Shown here: positions 1-8,703 of the stretch, in pieces
Numbering within the stretch: position 1 is the first letter of the stretch
How the letters are laid out: each line of letters starts with the position of its first letter
Assembly: GCF_902364025.1 (NCBI RefSeq)
Contig: NZ_CABJCG010000010.1
Span: forward strand, 1-64,000
Direction of reading: 5' to 3'
DNA: 64,000 nt
Source of the DNA: Enterocloster lavalensis
GTDB lineage: Bacteria > Bacillota > Clostridia > Lachnospirales > Lachnospiraceae
Program-made: the position numbers and the translations under genes
Notes under the pieces: model-generated
Databases searched by the model: none
Told to the model about the DNA's origin: nothing
The model's input: the letters and a program-made list of their open reading frames with translations, nothing else

Positions 1-145
1 GAAATTCCTAATTGCATTACGAGTTGATTATACTTCCAATAAGGGAAATTATCGTTAGATGAAAAATAGGAGGATGAAAAGGGAGAAAAGAACATAAAAT
101 TAGTAAAAGATTAAGAGAATCCTAGTATTTTGTTAAAAGATGACG

Positions 146-174
146 TTGTCTTACATGGGTGAGAATGTTATACT
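146..174 (+). promoter_or_regulatory. Candidate sigma-A promoter of the first gene
   Basis: TTGTCT at 146-151 and TATACT at 169-174 are separated by 17 bases, close to the vegetative consensus. The pair lies about 40 bases upstream of the preferred start of the polymerase/ligase gene. The rest of 1-200 shows no gene. Confidence 0.6.
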
Positions 175-216
175 ATAATAAGCATTTTAACAACATTTAG
201 AATGGAGTCGTATTTG

Positions 217-1875
217 ATGGTTTCGAATGATAGAGATAATCATACACCAATATCGAGCGTTATGGAAGAGGAACCTAAACTGCTTATTTATAGCAGGAGA
301 GCGTTTTCTTTTTTTACAGGGATATTTTTAATCGCTATCCTGTTTGTATTTCCACTGTATTACAGAGATTATTATTTTGATATTTTGAATGTTAAATATC
401 GATTCTATTATATCAGTGTGTTGGCGATGGCTGCTTGTGTGTTGGTGACGGCCATCGTATTACTGGTAGTTGATCTGGTTCAGTTTAACGGACGATACAC
501 GGTTCGTTTTTTTTCTCATTTTACACCTAAAAATATTCGGAAGACTTTTACCGTGCCGGATGTTGCTATGGCATGTTTTTTGCTTGTAGCGACGATATCC
601 ACACTTCTTTCCGATTACCTTTACGAGGCATTTTGGGGAAATGAAGGGCGGTTTACCGGTTTGTTTTTGTTGCTGGTATATGGGATATCATTTTATATCA
701 TCAGCAAGCTGTTTCGGTTTAAAAGCTGGTTTTTAGATATTTTTCTGGCAGCTTCGATGTTGGTCTGCTTGTTTGGAATTACGGATTTTTTTCAGATGAA
801 TTTGCTGCACTTTAAGGATAATATTTCACCTAAGCAGTATAGCATATTTACGTCTACTTTGGGAAATATCAATACCTACACGGCGTTTGTGAGCCTGACG
901 ATCGGTGTTTCCAGCGTACTGTTTGCCTCTGAGAAGAAAGTATGGAAATGCATTTGGTATTATGTAAGCCTGATGACAGCACTTTTTGCAATCATTACAG
1001 GTCAGAGCGATAATGCATATTTGGCTCTGCTGGCATTGTTTGGACTTCTGCCCCTTTATATGTTCCGAAGCTGGAGCGGCATTAAACGGTATGCAGTTAT
1101 TCTGGCCAGCTTTTTTTCTGTAATTCAGATAATTGATTGGATTAGCCAGGCGATGGCGGGACGTGTACTGAAAATCGAAGGGATTTTCAGTGTATTGGTG
1201 CGTTTCAGCGGCTTGGCATATATTGTTATTGCATTATGGGTTTTAGTTGGTGTATTATATTTAAGCAAGTATACATTGAAAAAGCAGGAGATAGAGGTTG
1301 GAAAATGGCCCCGGCGCGCATGGGCAATTTTGATAGTGGTGGTCATTGCGGCGGGAATTTTCGTTTTATATGATGCGAATGTGGCGGGAAATGGGGGACG
1401 CTATGGAGCGCTGAAAAGTTATGTGGTGATTGATGACGAATGGGGGACTCACCGTGGATATATCTGGAGATTAGGGATTGAAAACTATAAGGAGTTCTCG
1501 CCTATTCATAAGATCTTTGGATATGGGCCGGATACATTTGGAATTATTACTGTCAACAATAATTACTATGAGATGGTGAATCGATATAATGAGATATTTG
1601 ATAGCGCTCATAATGAGTACCTTCAATATTTTGTTACAATCGGCCCATTTGGTTTGGCCGCATATCTGGTGCTTTTAGTTTCTTCTGTGCTAAGGATGAT
1701 AAAAAAGGCTGGTGATAATCCATATGTGGTTGCTACGGCATTTGCGGTTGTGTGTTACGGGGCCCAGGCATTTGTAAATATTAATCTGCCCATTGCAACA
1801 CCGGTGATGTGGACGCTTTTAATGATGGGATTGGCCGGCTGCCGGGACACGGATGAGAACCGGCGGGAACCATAA
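217..1875 (+). CDS. O-antigen ligase/polymerase (Wzy/WaaL-like) integral membrane protein
   Basis: The protein is almost entirely hydrophobic, with about a dozen predicted membrane segments. Near residues 390-475 is an extracellular-loop region containing RGYIWRLG and DSAHNEYLQYF, the pattern of the Wzy_C/O-antigen ligase family. Proteins of this family polymerise undecaprenyl-linked repeat units or transfer finished glycans on the outer face of the membrane; which of the two this one does cannot be read from sequence. An ATG exists at 202, but GGAG at 204-207 is well spaced for the ATG at 217, so I use that start. The gene is followed 17 bases later by the initiating sugar transferase, so the two probably form an operon from the promoter at 146-174. 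At about 553 residues it has the size typical of the family. Confidence 0.8.
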   Translation: MVSNDRDNHTPISSVMEEEPKLLIYSRRAFSFFTGIFLIAILFVFPLYYRDYYFDILNVKYRFYYISVLAMAACVLVTAIVLLVVDLVQFNGRYTVRFFSHFTPKNIRKTFTVPDVAMACFLLVATISTLLSDYLYEAFWGNEGRFTGLFLLLVYGISFYIISKLFRFKSWFLDIFLAASMLVCLFGITDFFQMNLLHFKDNISPKQYSIFTSTLGNINTYTAFVSLTIGVSSVLFASEKKVWKCIWYYVSLMTALFAIITGQSDNAYLALLALFGLLPLYMFRSWSGIKRYAVILASFFSVIQIIDWISQAMAGRVLKIEGIFSVLVRFSGLAYIVIALWVLVGVLYLSKYTLKKQEIEVGKWPRRAWAILIVVVIAAGIFVLYDANVAGNGGRYGALKSYVVIDDEWGTHRGYIWRLGIENYKEFSPIHKIFGYGPDTFGIITVNNNYYEMVNRYNEIFDSAHNEYLQYFVTIGPFGLAAYLVLLVSSVLRMIKKAGDNPYVVATAFAVVCYGAQAFVNINLPIATPVMWTLLMMGLAGCRDTDENRREP

Positions 1876-1892
1876 GGTAGGGAACGATACAA

Positions 1893-3260
1893 GTGAGAAA
1901 ATATGAGCAGTATAAGAGACTAATTAAATTTGTTTTTTCTTTTAACGCGGTTTTCTTTGTCGTTGTAATTTACTGGTTTGTCTGGAATGGCTACTATAAT
2001 AAAATTATTGAAGCACCGTTCTGGCGTAAAGGAAACTGGTTGATGGTGGCGCTTTATGCCGCGCTTTTAGCCCTGTTTTACCGGACGTACGGCGGATTTA
2101 AAATTGCATATCTGAAAAAAGGAAATTTGATTTGGTCTCAGATATTATCGATTATTTTTGTAAATCTGATTACCTATTTTCAGATCGCATTAATAGACAA
2201 AAAATTACATCCAGTGTACCCGATGCTTGTAATGAGTGTTGGGGAGTTCGGTATAGTGGCATTATGGGCAAACGTATTTCAGCTGATATACCGGAGATTA
2301 TTTCCACCTAAAAAAATGCTGCTAATCTATGGCGACCGGCCGGCCTTCCATTTGCGGGATAAGATTAATTCCCGGGAAGATAAATACTATCTGGCAGGAG
2401 CGATACATATTGATTATGGAGCAGAGCGGATTATGGAGCAAATCCGTGGATATGATGCGGTGATAATTGGCGATATTCCGGCACATGAACGGAATCAGCT
2501 GATGAAGTTGTGCTTTGAACGATCTGTAAGAACGTACACGGTGCCTAAGATTTCCGATATTTTATTGCGTACATCGACGGAGCTGGACATTTTTGATTCA
2601 CCGTTGTTCTTATCGCGCAATGAAGGGCTGCAGATCGAGCAGCGCATTGTAAAACGGTTGTGTGATGTCGTATTATCAGCAGTGGGACTTCTTTTGACCA
2701 GCCCATTTTTTGCAGTGATTGCGCTGATGATTAAGTGTACAGACAGAGGACCTGTTTTTTACCGGCAGGACAGGCTCACAAAAGATGGAAAAGTGTTTAG
2801 CATTTGCAAGTTCAGGACTATGATCCAGGACGCGGAAAAGCATACCGGTGCCCGGCTTGCTTCGGATCACGATGACCGGATACTGCCGGTTGGGCGTTTT
2901 CTGAGAAGAACCAGGCTGGACGAGTTGCCACAGCTGTGGAATATTTTAAAGGGCGATATGTCGCTGGTCGGCCCACGTCCGGAGCGTCCGGAGTTGGCAG
3001 CGGAGATAGAAGAGAGTATCCCGGAATTTGCGTATCGGTTGAAGGTGAAGGCTGGGCTGACGGGGTATGCGCAGGTTTATGGGAAGTATAATACGTCGTC
3101 ATACGATAAGCTAAAACTGGATCTGACATATATTCGAAAATATTCCCTTTTTCTGGATTTTAAAATGATCTTGATGACGCCTAAAGTTATGTTTATGAAG
3201 GAGAGTACGGAGGGGGTTAAAGAGGAAGTAGAAGAGAAGAGTGATTTTTTGCTGTTTTAG
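1893..3260 (+). CDS. Polyprenyl-phosphate sugar-1-phosphate transferase (initiating enzyme)
   Basis: The 455-residue protein has four or five N-terminal membrane segments (about residues 10-130), a central nucleotide-binding-like region and a C-terminal bacterial sugar transferase domain from about residue 250. That domain carries the family signatures GPVFYRQDRLT, CKFRTM, RLDELPQLWN and LVGPRPERPE. Enzymes of this type (WbaP, WcaJ and CpsE class) move a hexose-1-phosphate from a nucleotide sugar onto undecaprenyl phosphate and so start repeat-unit assembly at the inner face of the membrane. It starts with GTG at 1893, preceded by AGGGAA. A strong terminator follows, so transcription from the upstream promoter should end before the recombination site at 3420. 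The donor sugar cannot be called. Confidence 0.9.
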   Translation: MRKYEQYKRLIKFVFSFNAVFFVVVIYWFVWNGYYNKIIEAPFWRKGNWLMVALYAALLALFYRTYGGFKIAYLKKGNLIWSQILSIIFVNLITYFQIALIDKKLHPVYPMLVMSVGEFGIVALWANVFQLIYRRLFPPKKMLLIYGDRPAFHLRDKINSREDKYYLAGAIHIDYGAERIMEQIRGYDAVIIGDIPAHERNQLMKLCFERSVRTYTVPKISDILLRTSTELDIFDSPLFLSRNEGLQIEQRIVKRLCDVVLSAVGLLLTSPFFAVIALMIKCTDRGPVFYRQDRLTKDGKVFSICKFRTMIQDAEKHTGARLASDHDDRILPVGRFLRRTRLDELPQLWNILKGDMSLVGPRPERPELAAEIEESIPEFAYRLKVKAGLTGYAQVYGKYNTSSYDKLKLDLTYIRKYSLFLDFKMILMTPKVMFMKESTEGVKEEVEEKSDFLLF

Positions 3261-3297
3261 AAAATAGAGTATTATGAAATTAGGATGAAGATGAGAG

Positions 3298-3343
3298 CGC
3301 TGGCTGCCTGAGATCGGTAAAGATCGAGAGGCCAGCGTTTTTT
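3298..3343 (+). terminator. Rho-independent terminator after the initiating transferase
   Basis: CGCTGGC at 3298-3304 pairs with GCCAGCG at 3331-3337, and a run of six T follows. It isolates genes 217-3260 from the recombination site and operon downstream. The stretch 3344-3419 holds no gene and no promoter that I can recognise. Confidence 0.85.
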
Positions 3344-3419
3344 GTATGGTCGGAGTGGCTTATTCTGGAACCAGGAGATGGGACTGTGGATAAGCTTTTT
3401 TTGTTGGGAAGAAAAAGCG

Positions 3420-3438
3420 ACATTTGTCCCCAAAATGT
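3420..3438 (+). repeat. Recombination-site-like repeat, copy A (forward)
   Basis: ACATTTGTCCCCAAAATGT consists of ACATTT and AAATGT arms, an exact inverted pair, around the spacer GTCCCCA. This is the architecture of a tyrosine-recombinase core site. It is identical to copy B (43902-43920) and shares the spacer and most of the arms with copies C and D. Identity with copy B extends a further seven bases on the operon side, to 3445. It lies just ahead of the + strand operon that starts at 3613. Confidence 0.8.
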
Positions 3439-3468
3439 TGCGTTCGTTATGCCCCTAGCTTAGAACAA

Positions 3469-3474
3469 TATAAT
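3469..3474 (+). promoter_or_regulatory. Isolated TATAAT box in the operon leader
   Basis: A perfect TATAAT lies between copy A and the first gene at 3613. At 16-18 bases upstream there is no good -35 hexamer (TTATGC at best), so it may be a weak promoter, or none. Confidence 0.3.
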
Positions 3475-3503
3475 ATAACGCTATTTGCTTTAGTCAAAAT
3501 GGG

Positions 3504-3533
3504 GTCATAAAGATACGGGCTTTATGACTTTTT
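3504..3533 (+). terminator. Leader hairpin with T-run (possible attenuator)
   Basis: GTCATAAAG at 3504-3512 pairs exactly with CTTTATGAC at 3520-3528 across a seven-base loop, and five T follow. The stem is AT-rich and therefore modest. It would lie in the 5' leader of any transcript that crosses copy A or starts at 3469, so it may control entry into the 24-kb operon. Confidence 0.45.
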
Positions 3534-3612
3534 GAATTTCAAGAACTTTATCTATGAAACTGTTTGACTACAGAATAGTCGGCCAGATCGACAATTTTAT
3601 GAAAACTTAAAT

Positions 3613-4644
3613 ATGGAAGGAAAACTCGTGAATGAAAAAGTCCTAACTATAGTGGTTCCTGCATACAATGCCGAGTTATATTTAGAGAAATGTCTTGCTT
3701 CGTTTATTTGCCCCAGTATGAGAGAACTGGAAATAATCATAATTAACGACGGTAGTACGGATAATACTCCGATAATTGCTCAAGGCTTTGTCGTTCTATA
3801 TCCCGGTATATATCAATTAATAAACAAGGAAAATGGAGGACATGGGAGTGGCATAAATCAGGCTGCCGCAATAGCTACAGGTAAGTATTTTCGAGTCGTA
3901 GATGCTGATGATTGGATTTCTACTCAAAATCTATCCTCTTATTTAACCGCTTTAAAGAATATCCAATCAGATATAGTATTAACTCATTTTCATACAGTAG
4001 ATATGAAATCTGGTAGGCGTATTCCTTATAAAAATGTTGGGGTTGATTATGATATGGACTATCAGCCAGAAGATCTTCTTCCCATAATGGAAAAAGCAGC
4101 CCATTGGTTTAGCCTACACTCCATTGCATATCGCACAGCTTTTTATCAAGGGCTTTCACTTTCGCTAACAGAAAAGATATTTTATGAAGATACAGAATTT
4201 TCAGTGCTTCCTTTTGCAGATTGTCGAAGTATTCGCCTTTTGGATCTGTCAATATACGAATATCTTGTTGGTAATACCTCTCAAAGCGTATCTATTTCTA
4301 GTTATTGTAAACGCTACCACCATTTAGAAATAGTTTTGGAGCGAATTCTTAATCACTATCAGGAGCGTGAGGGTATTAATGAAGCAAAAGATGCATTTTT
4401 AAGGTCTCGCATTCGTATGTTGCTGGGAACATATGAAAAAGTAATGCTTATTTATTTATTGGATAAAACATCTGGTCGAAAAGCTGTTAAAAGCATTCGA
4501 CGAGGCATTAGAACTATTGATGCAAAGATACTTTCAAAAAGCGGTTTGAGATATTTAGGACTATTAATCTGCAGCTATACTAAAGTCTCTCCCATATATC
4601 TGGAAGCACTTTATTCACGTTATAAAAATAGGTTACGTAAATAG
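3613..4644 (+). CDS. Family 2 glycosyltransferase
   Basis: A GT-A-fold family 2 glycosyltransferase of up to 343 residues. VVPAYNAELYLEKCL opens the nucleotide-binding region, followed by IINDGSTDNT and the metal-binding acidic cluster VDADDW near residue 97. It probably adds one sugar to the lipid-linked repeat at the cytoplasmic membrane; donor and acceptor are unknown. The ATG at 3613 has no Shine-Dalgarno site, whereas GGAAGGA at 3616-3622 is placed for a GTG at 3628, which may be the real start. It is the first gene of the 24-kb operon behind copy A. It closely resembles the GT2 that leads the operon behind copy C (54740-55780): both share an NDG/DDG-STD block, a KENGGHGS-type segment and a VD.DDW cluster. 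Confidence 0.9.
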   Translation: MEGKLVNEKVLTIVVPAYNAELYLEKCLASFICPSMRELEIIIINDGSTDNTPIIAQGFVVLYPGIYQLINKENGGHGSGINQAAAIATGKYFRVVDADDWISTQNLSSYLTALKNIQSDIVLTHFHTVDMKSGRRIPYKNVGVDYDMDYQPEDLLPIMEKAAHWFSLHSIAYRTAFYQGLSLSLTEKIFYEDTEFSVLPFADCRSIRLLDLSIYEYLVGNTSQSVSISSYCKRYHHLEIVLERILNHYQEREGINEAKDAFLRSRIRMLLGTYEKVMLIYLLDKTSGRKAVKSIRRGIRTIDAKILSKSGLRYLGLLICSYTKVSPIYLEALYSRYKNRLRK

Positions 4645-4676
4645 TATAATCTTTGATTTTAGGAAGAATAGTTAAT

Positions 4677-5753
4677 ATGATAGCATGCTATGTATGGACG
4701 AATACTCAATTAATAAATGCGCTAAATGCAAAAATATCATTATATGCAAATGAAGATGTCACACTTTTTGTGCTGATGATTGACCGAATTTCCGCTTCAT
4801 TATTAAAATGCATTGAACAACTGAAAGCGTTTGCCAAAATTATATGCATTGACCCTCCTCCTATATTTAAAGAGTTACCTACTTGGCCTCGGCGTATACG
4901 CTTGTTGCTATATGGTAAGTCTTATCAACGGTATTTTAATAACTATATTGGTAAAAATCATTACAACTCGCTTTTAGTTGGCGGATATTGGAGCTATGCC
5001 TTTTTTGTGTTACGCGCCATGTACAATAACAACGCTAAACTTCGAGTTGTATTATTAGAAGAAGGAATTGGCAGCTATTATCGTACTCGCGCACGCATTT
5101 GTCAGGTATGGCCTCGTACTTGTTTTGCAGAATTGATTACCAGATATATCTATTTTGGCAAGTTTGCTAGAGTCGCTGTCTCTTTGATAAAGCTTATAGT
5201 TGTATATAAACCAGAATATGTACGTATAAAAGATGTGCCAGTAATTGCAATGCCACCTATTTCCAAAAATTTTATTTATTTTAAGCAACTTTTTAAGTGC
5301 GGTTTTCCTGTAAAGCAGTATCAGCCTTTTATCAAAAAGCAAGCTTATATGTTTCCTATGCCTAGTAGCAAAACAGAAGAAACCGAACAGATAATTTGGA
5401 GGAAATTGCAGACATATTTTCCGCACTCCTTATACCTAGAGCATCCTGATGAGTCAATAAAAGAACCTATTCCGTTTGAAGTGCTGTGTACTCATATTGA
5501 TCTTTCCGATAGCCTACTGTTGGGATTTTGTTCTAGTTGTATGCTATACCCTAAATATTGTTTTGAGCAGGAGCCATATGTTATTTTTACACATTGGATT
5601 CATGGTCCAGAGAGCGGGCTTTCTGTAAGTGAAGCACAGGCCTACGCAGAGGACTTGCAAAAAAGCTATGGAAATCCACAAAAAGTATTGATCCCTCGCT
5701 GTATGTCTGATTTAGAGTGCGTCTTATCAAATATAAAATTAAAGCAGGTATAA
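4677..5753 (+). CDS. Sialyltransferase-like glycosyltransferase (GT52/polysialyltransferase type), paralogue 1
   Basis: The protein has the three landmarks of bacterial CMP-sialic-acid-using transferases in the right order: an acidic-acidic-glycine motif (EEGIGSYY, about residue 128), an HP motif (LEHPDE, about residue 255) and a double serine (CSSCML, about residue 285). In known families the D/E-D/E-G motif provides the base, and the HP and serine motifs bind the CMP donor. The downstream genes make a CMP-nonulosonate, so it probably transfers that sugar. The start ATG 4677 has AGGAAG at 4661-4666 and aligns with the start of the next gene, MIACYVWTNTQL against MIAFYVVSNMAL; the TTG at 4653 is less likely. 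Family membership comes from motif reading, not a search. Confidence 0.65.
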   Translation: MIACYVWTNTQLINALNAKISLYANEDVTLFVLMIDRISASLLKCIEQLKAFAKIICIDPPPIFKELPTWPRRIRLLLYGKSYQRYFNNYIGKNHYNSLLVGGYWSYAFFVLRAMYNNNAKLRVVLLEEGIGSYYRTRARICQVWPRTCFAELITRYIYFGKFARVAVSLIKLIVVYKPEYVRIKDVPVIAMPPISKNFIYFKQLFKCGFPVKQYQPFIKKQAYMFPMPSSKTEETEQIIWRKLQTYFPHSLYLEHPDESIKEPIPFEVLCTHIDLSDSLLLGFCSSCMLYPKYCFEQEPYVIFTHWIHGPESGLSVSEAQAYAEDLQKSYGNPQKVLIPRCMSDLECVLSNIKLKQV

Positions 5754-5758
5754 CCACT

Positions 5759-7144
5759 ATGATTGCATTTTATGTAGTATCTAATATGGCGCTTTTTAAT
5801 GCTGTCAATGTTAAAGAGCAGTATTATCCTGAAATAAAAGCAGATCTATTGATACGTTTTGTCAACGGAACTGCACAAGACTTAGTAGAAATAGTGCGCA
5901 ACTTAGAGATCTTTGAAAATATATATATGATCAACTATCCTGTTGTTGATACGTGCACTGGATGTTTGAGGAAGCTAAATAAATTAAGAGTATTTTCTTA
6001 TGAAAGAAAGCAGAAACAGTTCATTCACAGATACTTAGATGTTTTAGTTCCCAATAAGATATATGATGTTCTGCTATCTTTACACATGGATGCTCACTGC
6101 TTGTACTTTGCTGACTATTTCCGCAAGAAAAAGAAAGATATAACTTTAGAATTCTTCGAAGATGGTACTGCCTCATATCTCTGTACAAAACGTTATTTAA
6201 CTTATAGGCCAATGCGCTGGTCTCTAAGTCTAAAAAAATACGTAGTAAAGTGTATCGGCCAGGCTCCAACTCGTATGCGTTTACGGGGAAATATTACAAA
6301 TAAACTCTATATCTATGCTGCGGAACAATATGATAGCAAAAAAGGATTCCTGCCACAGAAGTTGATAATGAGCGATACGTGTTATACGATTCTGAAAACT
6401 CTCGAAAAATCGATCGATCCTATATTGCAGATGTACTATGAAAAACGGTATGTATATTATATTGCAAATGCAATAACAAAAGCAGAGCCGACATATGATT
6501 TTGCGTACAATATTTTAGACTGTATTATGGAAACTCTTGGAAAAAATAAGATCATTATAAAAACACACTCTTCTGCTTCAACAGAAAACAAATTACAATT
6601 TGCTTCTCAGTATGAAGAAGTTGCGTATATTGATAGAAACGTATATTTATTAGAAGGGCTATTACTGAATATCCCTTACCTAGAGCAACGGGTTATTATT
6701 TCGCGGGCTTCAACAGCGATGTTACTTCCTAAGCTTTGGTTAAATAAGGAACCTTATCTCATTATTACCCTTAGACTCTTTCCATATTATGGACAATATG
6801 GTGATCCGGGTGGGGATGAATATATAGACATGCTTAAGCGACTCTATTCTGATCCTAGCCGAATATTGGTACCTAACACATTAGGCGAACTTAAGACAAT
6901 GTTGAGGCAGGTTCAGAAACGGGTTTATGCTGAACGATTTAAAACAGAAATCCCTGCAAACCAAGGTCTGACCGAACGAGACGCTATGCCTGAATGGATG
7001 CAGATGAAATTGTCCAAATTGCCAGAACATACAGAGTGTGCTAACAGTAATCTTAAATGTAATAAAAATAGTTTACAGCAAAATATTCAAGAAACGCAGG
7101 TGGAAAACATACCATGTGGAAAAACGAAATTTTTGAAAAACTAA
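5759..7144 (+). CDS. Sialyltransferase-like glycosyltransferase, paralogue 2
   Basis: Homologous in plan to the preceding gene: the same N-terminal MIAFYV strand, an acidic motif FFEDGTAS near residue 133, and SRASTAM near residue 316 in the place of the serine motif. Where paralogue 1 has HP it has KTHSSA near residue 268, so the second residue of the CMP-binding HP motif is changed. It could be a second transferase with a different linkage or donor, or an inactive partner. The protein is about 100 residues longer than paralogue 1, with a polar C-terminal tail. A GTG at 5717 is in frame, but ATG 5759 fits the homologous start. Its 3' end overlaps the carboxyltransferase gene by 31 bases, indicating co-translation. 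Confidence 0.6.
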   Translation: MIAFYVVSNMALFNAVNVKEQYYPEIKADLLIRFVNGTAQDLVEIVRNLEIFENIYMINYPVVDTCTGCLRKLNKLRVFSYERKQKQFIHRYLDVLVPNKIYDVLLSLHMDAHCLYFADYFRKKKKDITLEFFEDGTASYLCTKRYLTYRPMRWSLSLKKYVVKCIGQAPTRMRLRGNITNKLYIYAAEQYDSKKGFLPQKLIMSDTCYTILKTLEKSIDPILQMYYEKRYVYYIANAITKAEPTYDFAYNILDCIMETLGKNKIIIKTHSSASTENKLQFASQYEEVAYIDRNVYLLEGLLLNIPYLEQRVIISRASTAMLLPKLWLNKEPYLIITLRLFPYYGQYGDPGGDEYIDMLKRLYSDPSRILVPNTLGELKTMLRQVQKRVYAERFKTEIPANQGLTERDAMPEWMQMKLSKLPEHTECANSNLKCNKNSLQQNIQETQVENIPCGKTKFLKN

Positions 7145-8661
7145 ACGCAAAACAAAAAGCTGCCCTTGCCGGAGGGGGAGAAAAACGAATCGAAAGACAA
7201 CATGCACAAGGGAAGCTTACTGCAAGAGAGCGACTGGAACTGCTTTTTGATGCAGGAACCTTTACCGAAATCGGTGCATTTGTAACGGCTCGTATTGATG
7301 AATTTGATGCCAAAATGAAATGGACACCTGGGGATAGTGTGATAACCGGATACGGAAAAATTAATGATCGTATGGTATTTGCTGCTTCAGAAGATTTCAC
7401 TGCTTTTGGAGGTACGATGGGCGAATATCATTTAAAAAAAATATGCATGGTTCTTGACATGGCTTTTGATATGCGGGCGCCCTTTATTACAATAAATGAC
7501 AGTGGCGGTGCACGTATAGAGGAGGGAATTTGTGCGCTTGCGGAGATGGGCGGTTTATTCTTGAGGAACACTCGTGCCTCTGGTGTTATTCCCCAAATTG
7601 CTGTTATCATGGGGCCCTGTGCAGGTGGTGCCTGCTATTCGCCAGCTATTTGCGATTTTGTATTTATGGTGGAAAAAACTGCAACTATGTTTATTACGGG
7701 GCCTCAGGTGGTCAAGGCTGCTATCGGAGAAACTGTAGATGCTCAGACCTTGGGGGGAGCTTCCGTCCACGGCCAAAAAAGCGGTGTGGCTCATTTCTTA
7801 TATCCTGATGATAAAACCTGTTTGGAAGGAGTAAAAAGACTGCTAAGTTATCTTCCAAGTAATAACGCCTCCTCTCCTCCTGTATTTGCATCTTTTGTAC
7901 CGGTTGATCTATGCCGAGGATTGCAGGAAGTAGTAGTTGAGAATCGTCATAAATGCTACGATATGCACGCTGTAATTGGTGCAATAGTTGATAAAAGCAG
8001 TTTTCTGGAAATTCATAAAGATTTTGCTCCAAACATAATTGTGGGTTTTGGCCGTATAGATGGCAAAACTGTGGGTTTTGCTGCTAACCAGCCTATTTAT
8101 ATGGGAGGTTCTTTGGATTACCATGCCAGTGATAAGTTAGCCCGCTTTATTCGATTTTGCGATTGTTTTAACATTCCACTTGTAACTCTGGTAGATGTAC
8201 CAGCATTTTTGCCTGGTAAAGAACAGGAGCAGGCGGGAATTATACGCCATGGAGCTAAAGTGCTTTACGCATATTCTGAAGCTACAGTACCCAAAATCAC
8301 CCTAATTCTGAGAAAAGCTTATGGCGGGGCTTATATAGCAATGAATAGTAAATTGATGGGGGCAGATATAGTCTTTGCCTGGCCGATAGCAGAGATTGCA
8401 GTAATGGGCGCGGAAGGAGCGGTAGACATTATATTCCACAAAGAGCTTGAAGCCGCTCAAGATCCAACAGAGCAGCGAGAAAAACTGATTCGTGAGTATG
8501 AAGAACGCTTTATAACGCCTTATATAGCCGCTGAGCGCGGATATGTAGATGCAGTTATACGGCCCGAGGATACTAGAACTACAATACGAGATGCTCTGGA
8601 AGCGCTCCAGACAAAACATGGTAATTTGCCTGATAAAAAACATGGAAATATACCGCTGTAA
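7114..8661 (+). CDS. Acyl-CoA carboxyltransferase subunit (PccB/MmdA-like), orphan
   Basis: This is a full-length 515-residue biotin-dependent carboxyltransferase with N- and C-terminal crotonase-like halves. Diagnostic segments are SGGARIEEG (about residue 130), GPCAGGACYSPA (about 167) and KAYGGAYIAM (about 402), which form the CoA and biotin oxyanion pockets. Relatives are propionyl-CoA carboxylase beta, methylmalonyl-CoA decarboxylase alpha and transcarboxylase 12S. No biotin carboxylase, biotin carrier or decarboxylase membrane subunit is in the window, so it must borrow a carrier from elsewhere in the genome. Between glycosyltransferases and ketosynthases it most plausibly supplies malonyl- or methylmalonyl-CoA for the acyl cassette; that role is inferred. 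AGGTGG precedes the ATG. Confidence 0.85.
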   Translation: MWKNEIFEKLNAKQKAALAGGGEKRIERQHAQGKLTARERLELLFDAGTFTEIGAFVTARIDEFDAKMKWTPGDSVITGYGKINDRMVFAASEDFTAFGGTMGEYHLKKICMVLDMAFDMRAPFITINDSGGARIEEGICALAEMGGLFLRNTRASGVIPQIAVIMGPCAGGACYSPAICDFVFMVEKTATMFITGPQVVKAAIGETVDAQTLGGASVHGQKSGVAHFLYPDDKTCLEGVKRLLSYLPSNNASSPPVFASFVPVDLCRGLQEVVVENRHKCYDMHAVIGAIVDKSSFLEIHKDFAPNIIVGFGRIDGKTVGFAANQPIYMGGSLDYHASDKLARFIRFCDCFNIPLVTLVDVPAFLPGKEQEQAGIIRHGAKVLYAYSEATVPKITLILRKAYGGAYIAMNSKLMGADIVFAWPIAEIAVMGAEGAVDIIFHKELEAAQDPTEQREKLIREYEERFITPYIAAERGYVDAVIRPEDTRTTIRDALEALQTKHGNLPDKKHGNIPL

Positions 8662-8703
8662 CCTTATATCTACAAATTACTGGTACAGCTGAGAGGACGA
8701 GGT

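Noticed and set aside
3426..3474. A promoter with its -35 inside copy A (TTGTCC or TTGCGT) and TATAAT at 3469
   Set aside because: Spacing to TATAAT is 25 bases or more, and no -10-like hexamer stands 16-18 bases after TTGTCC. I keep only an isolated -10 candidate with low confidence.
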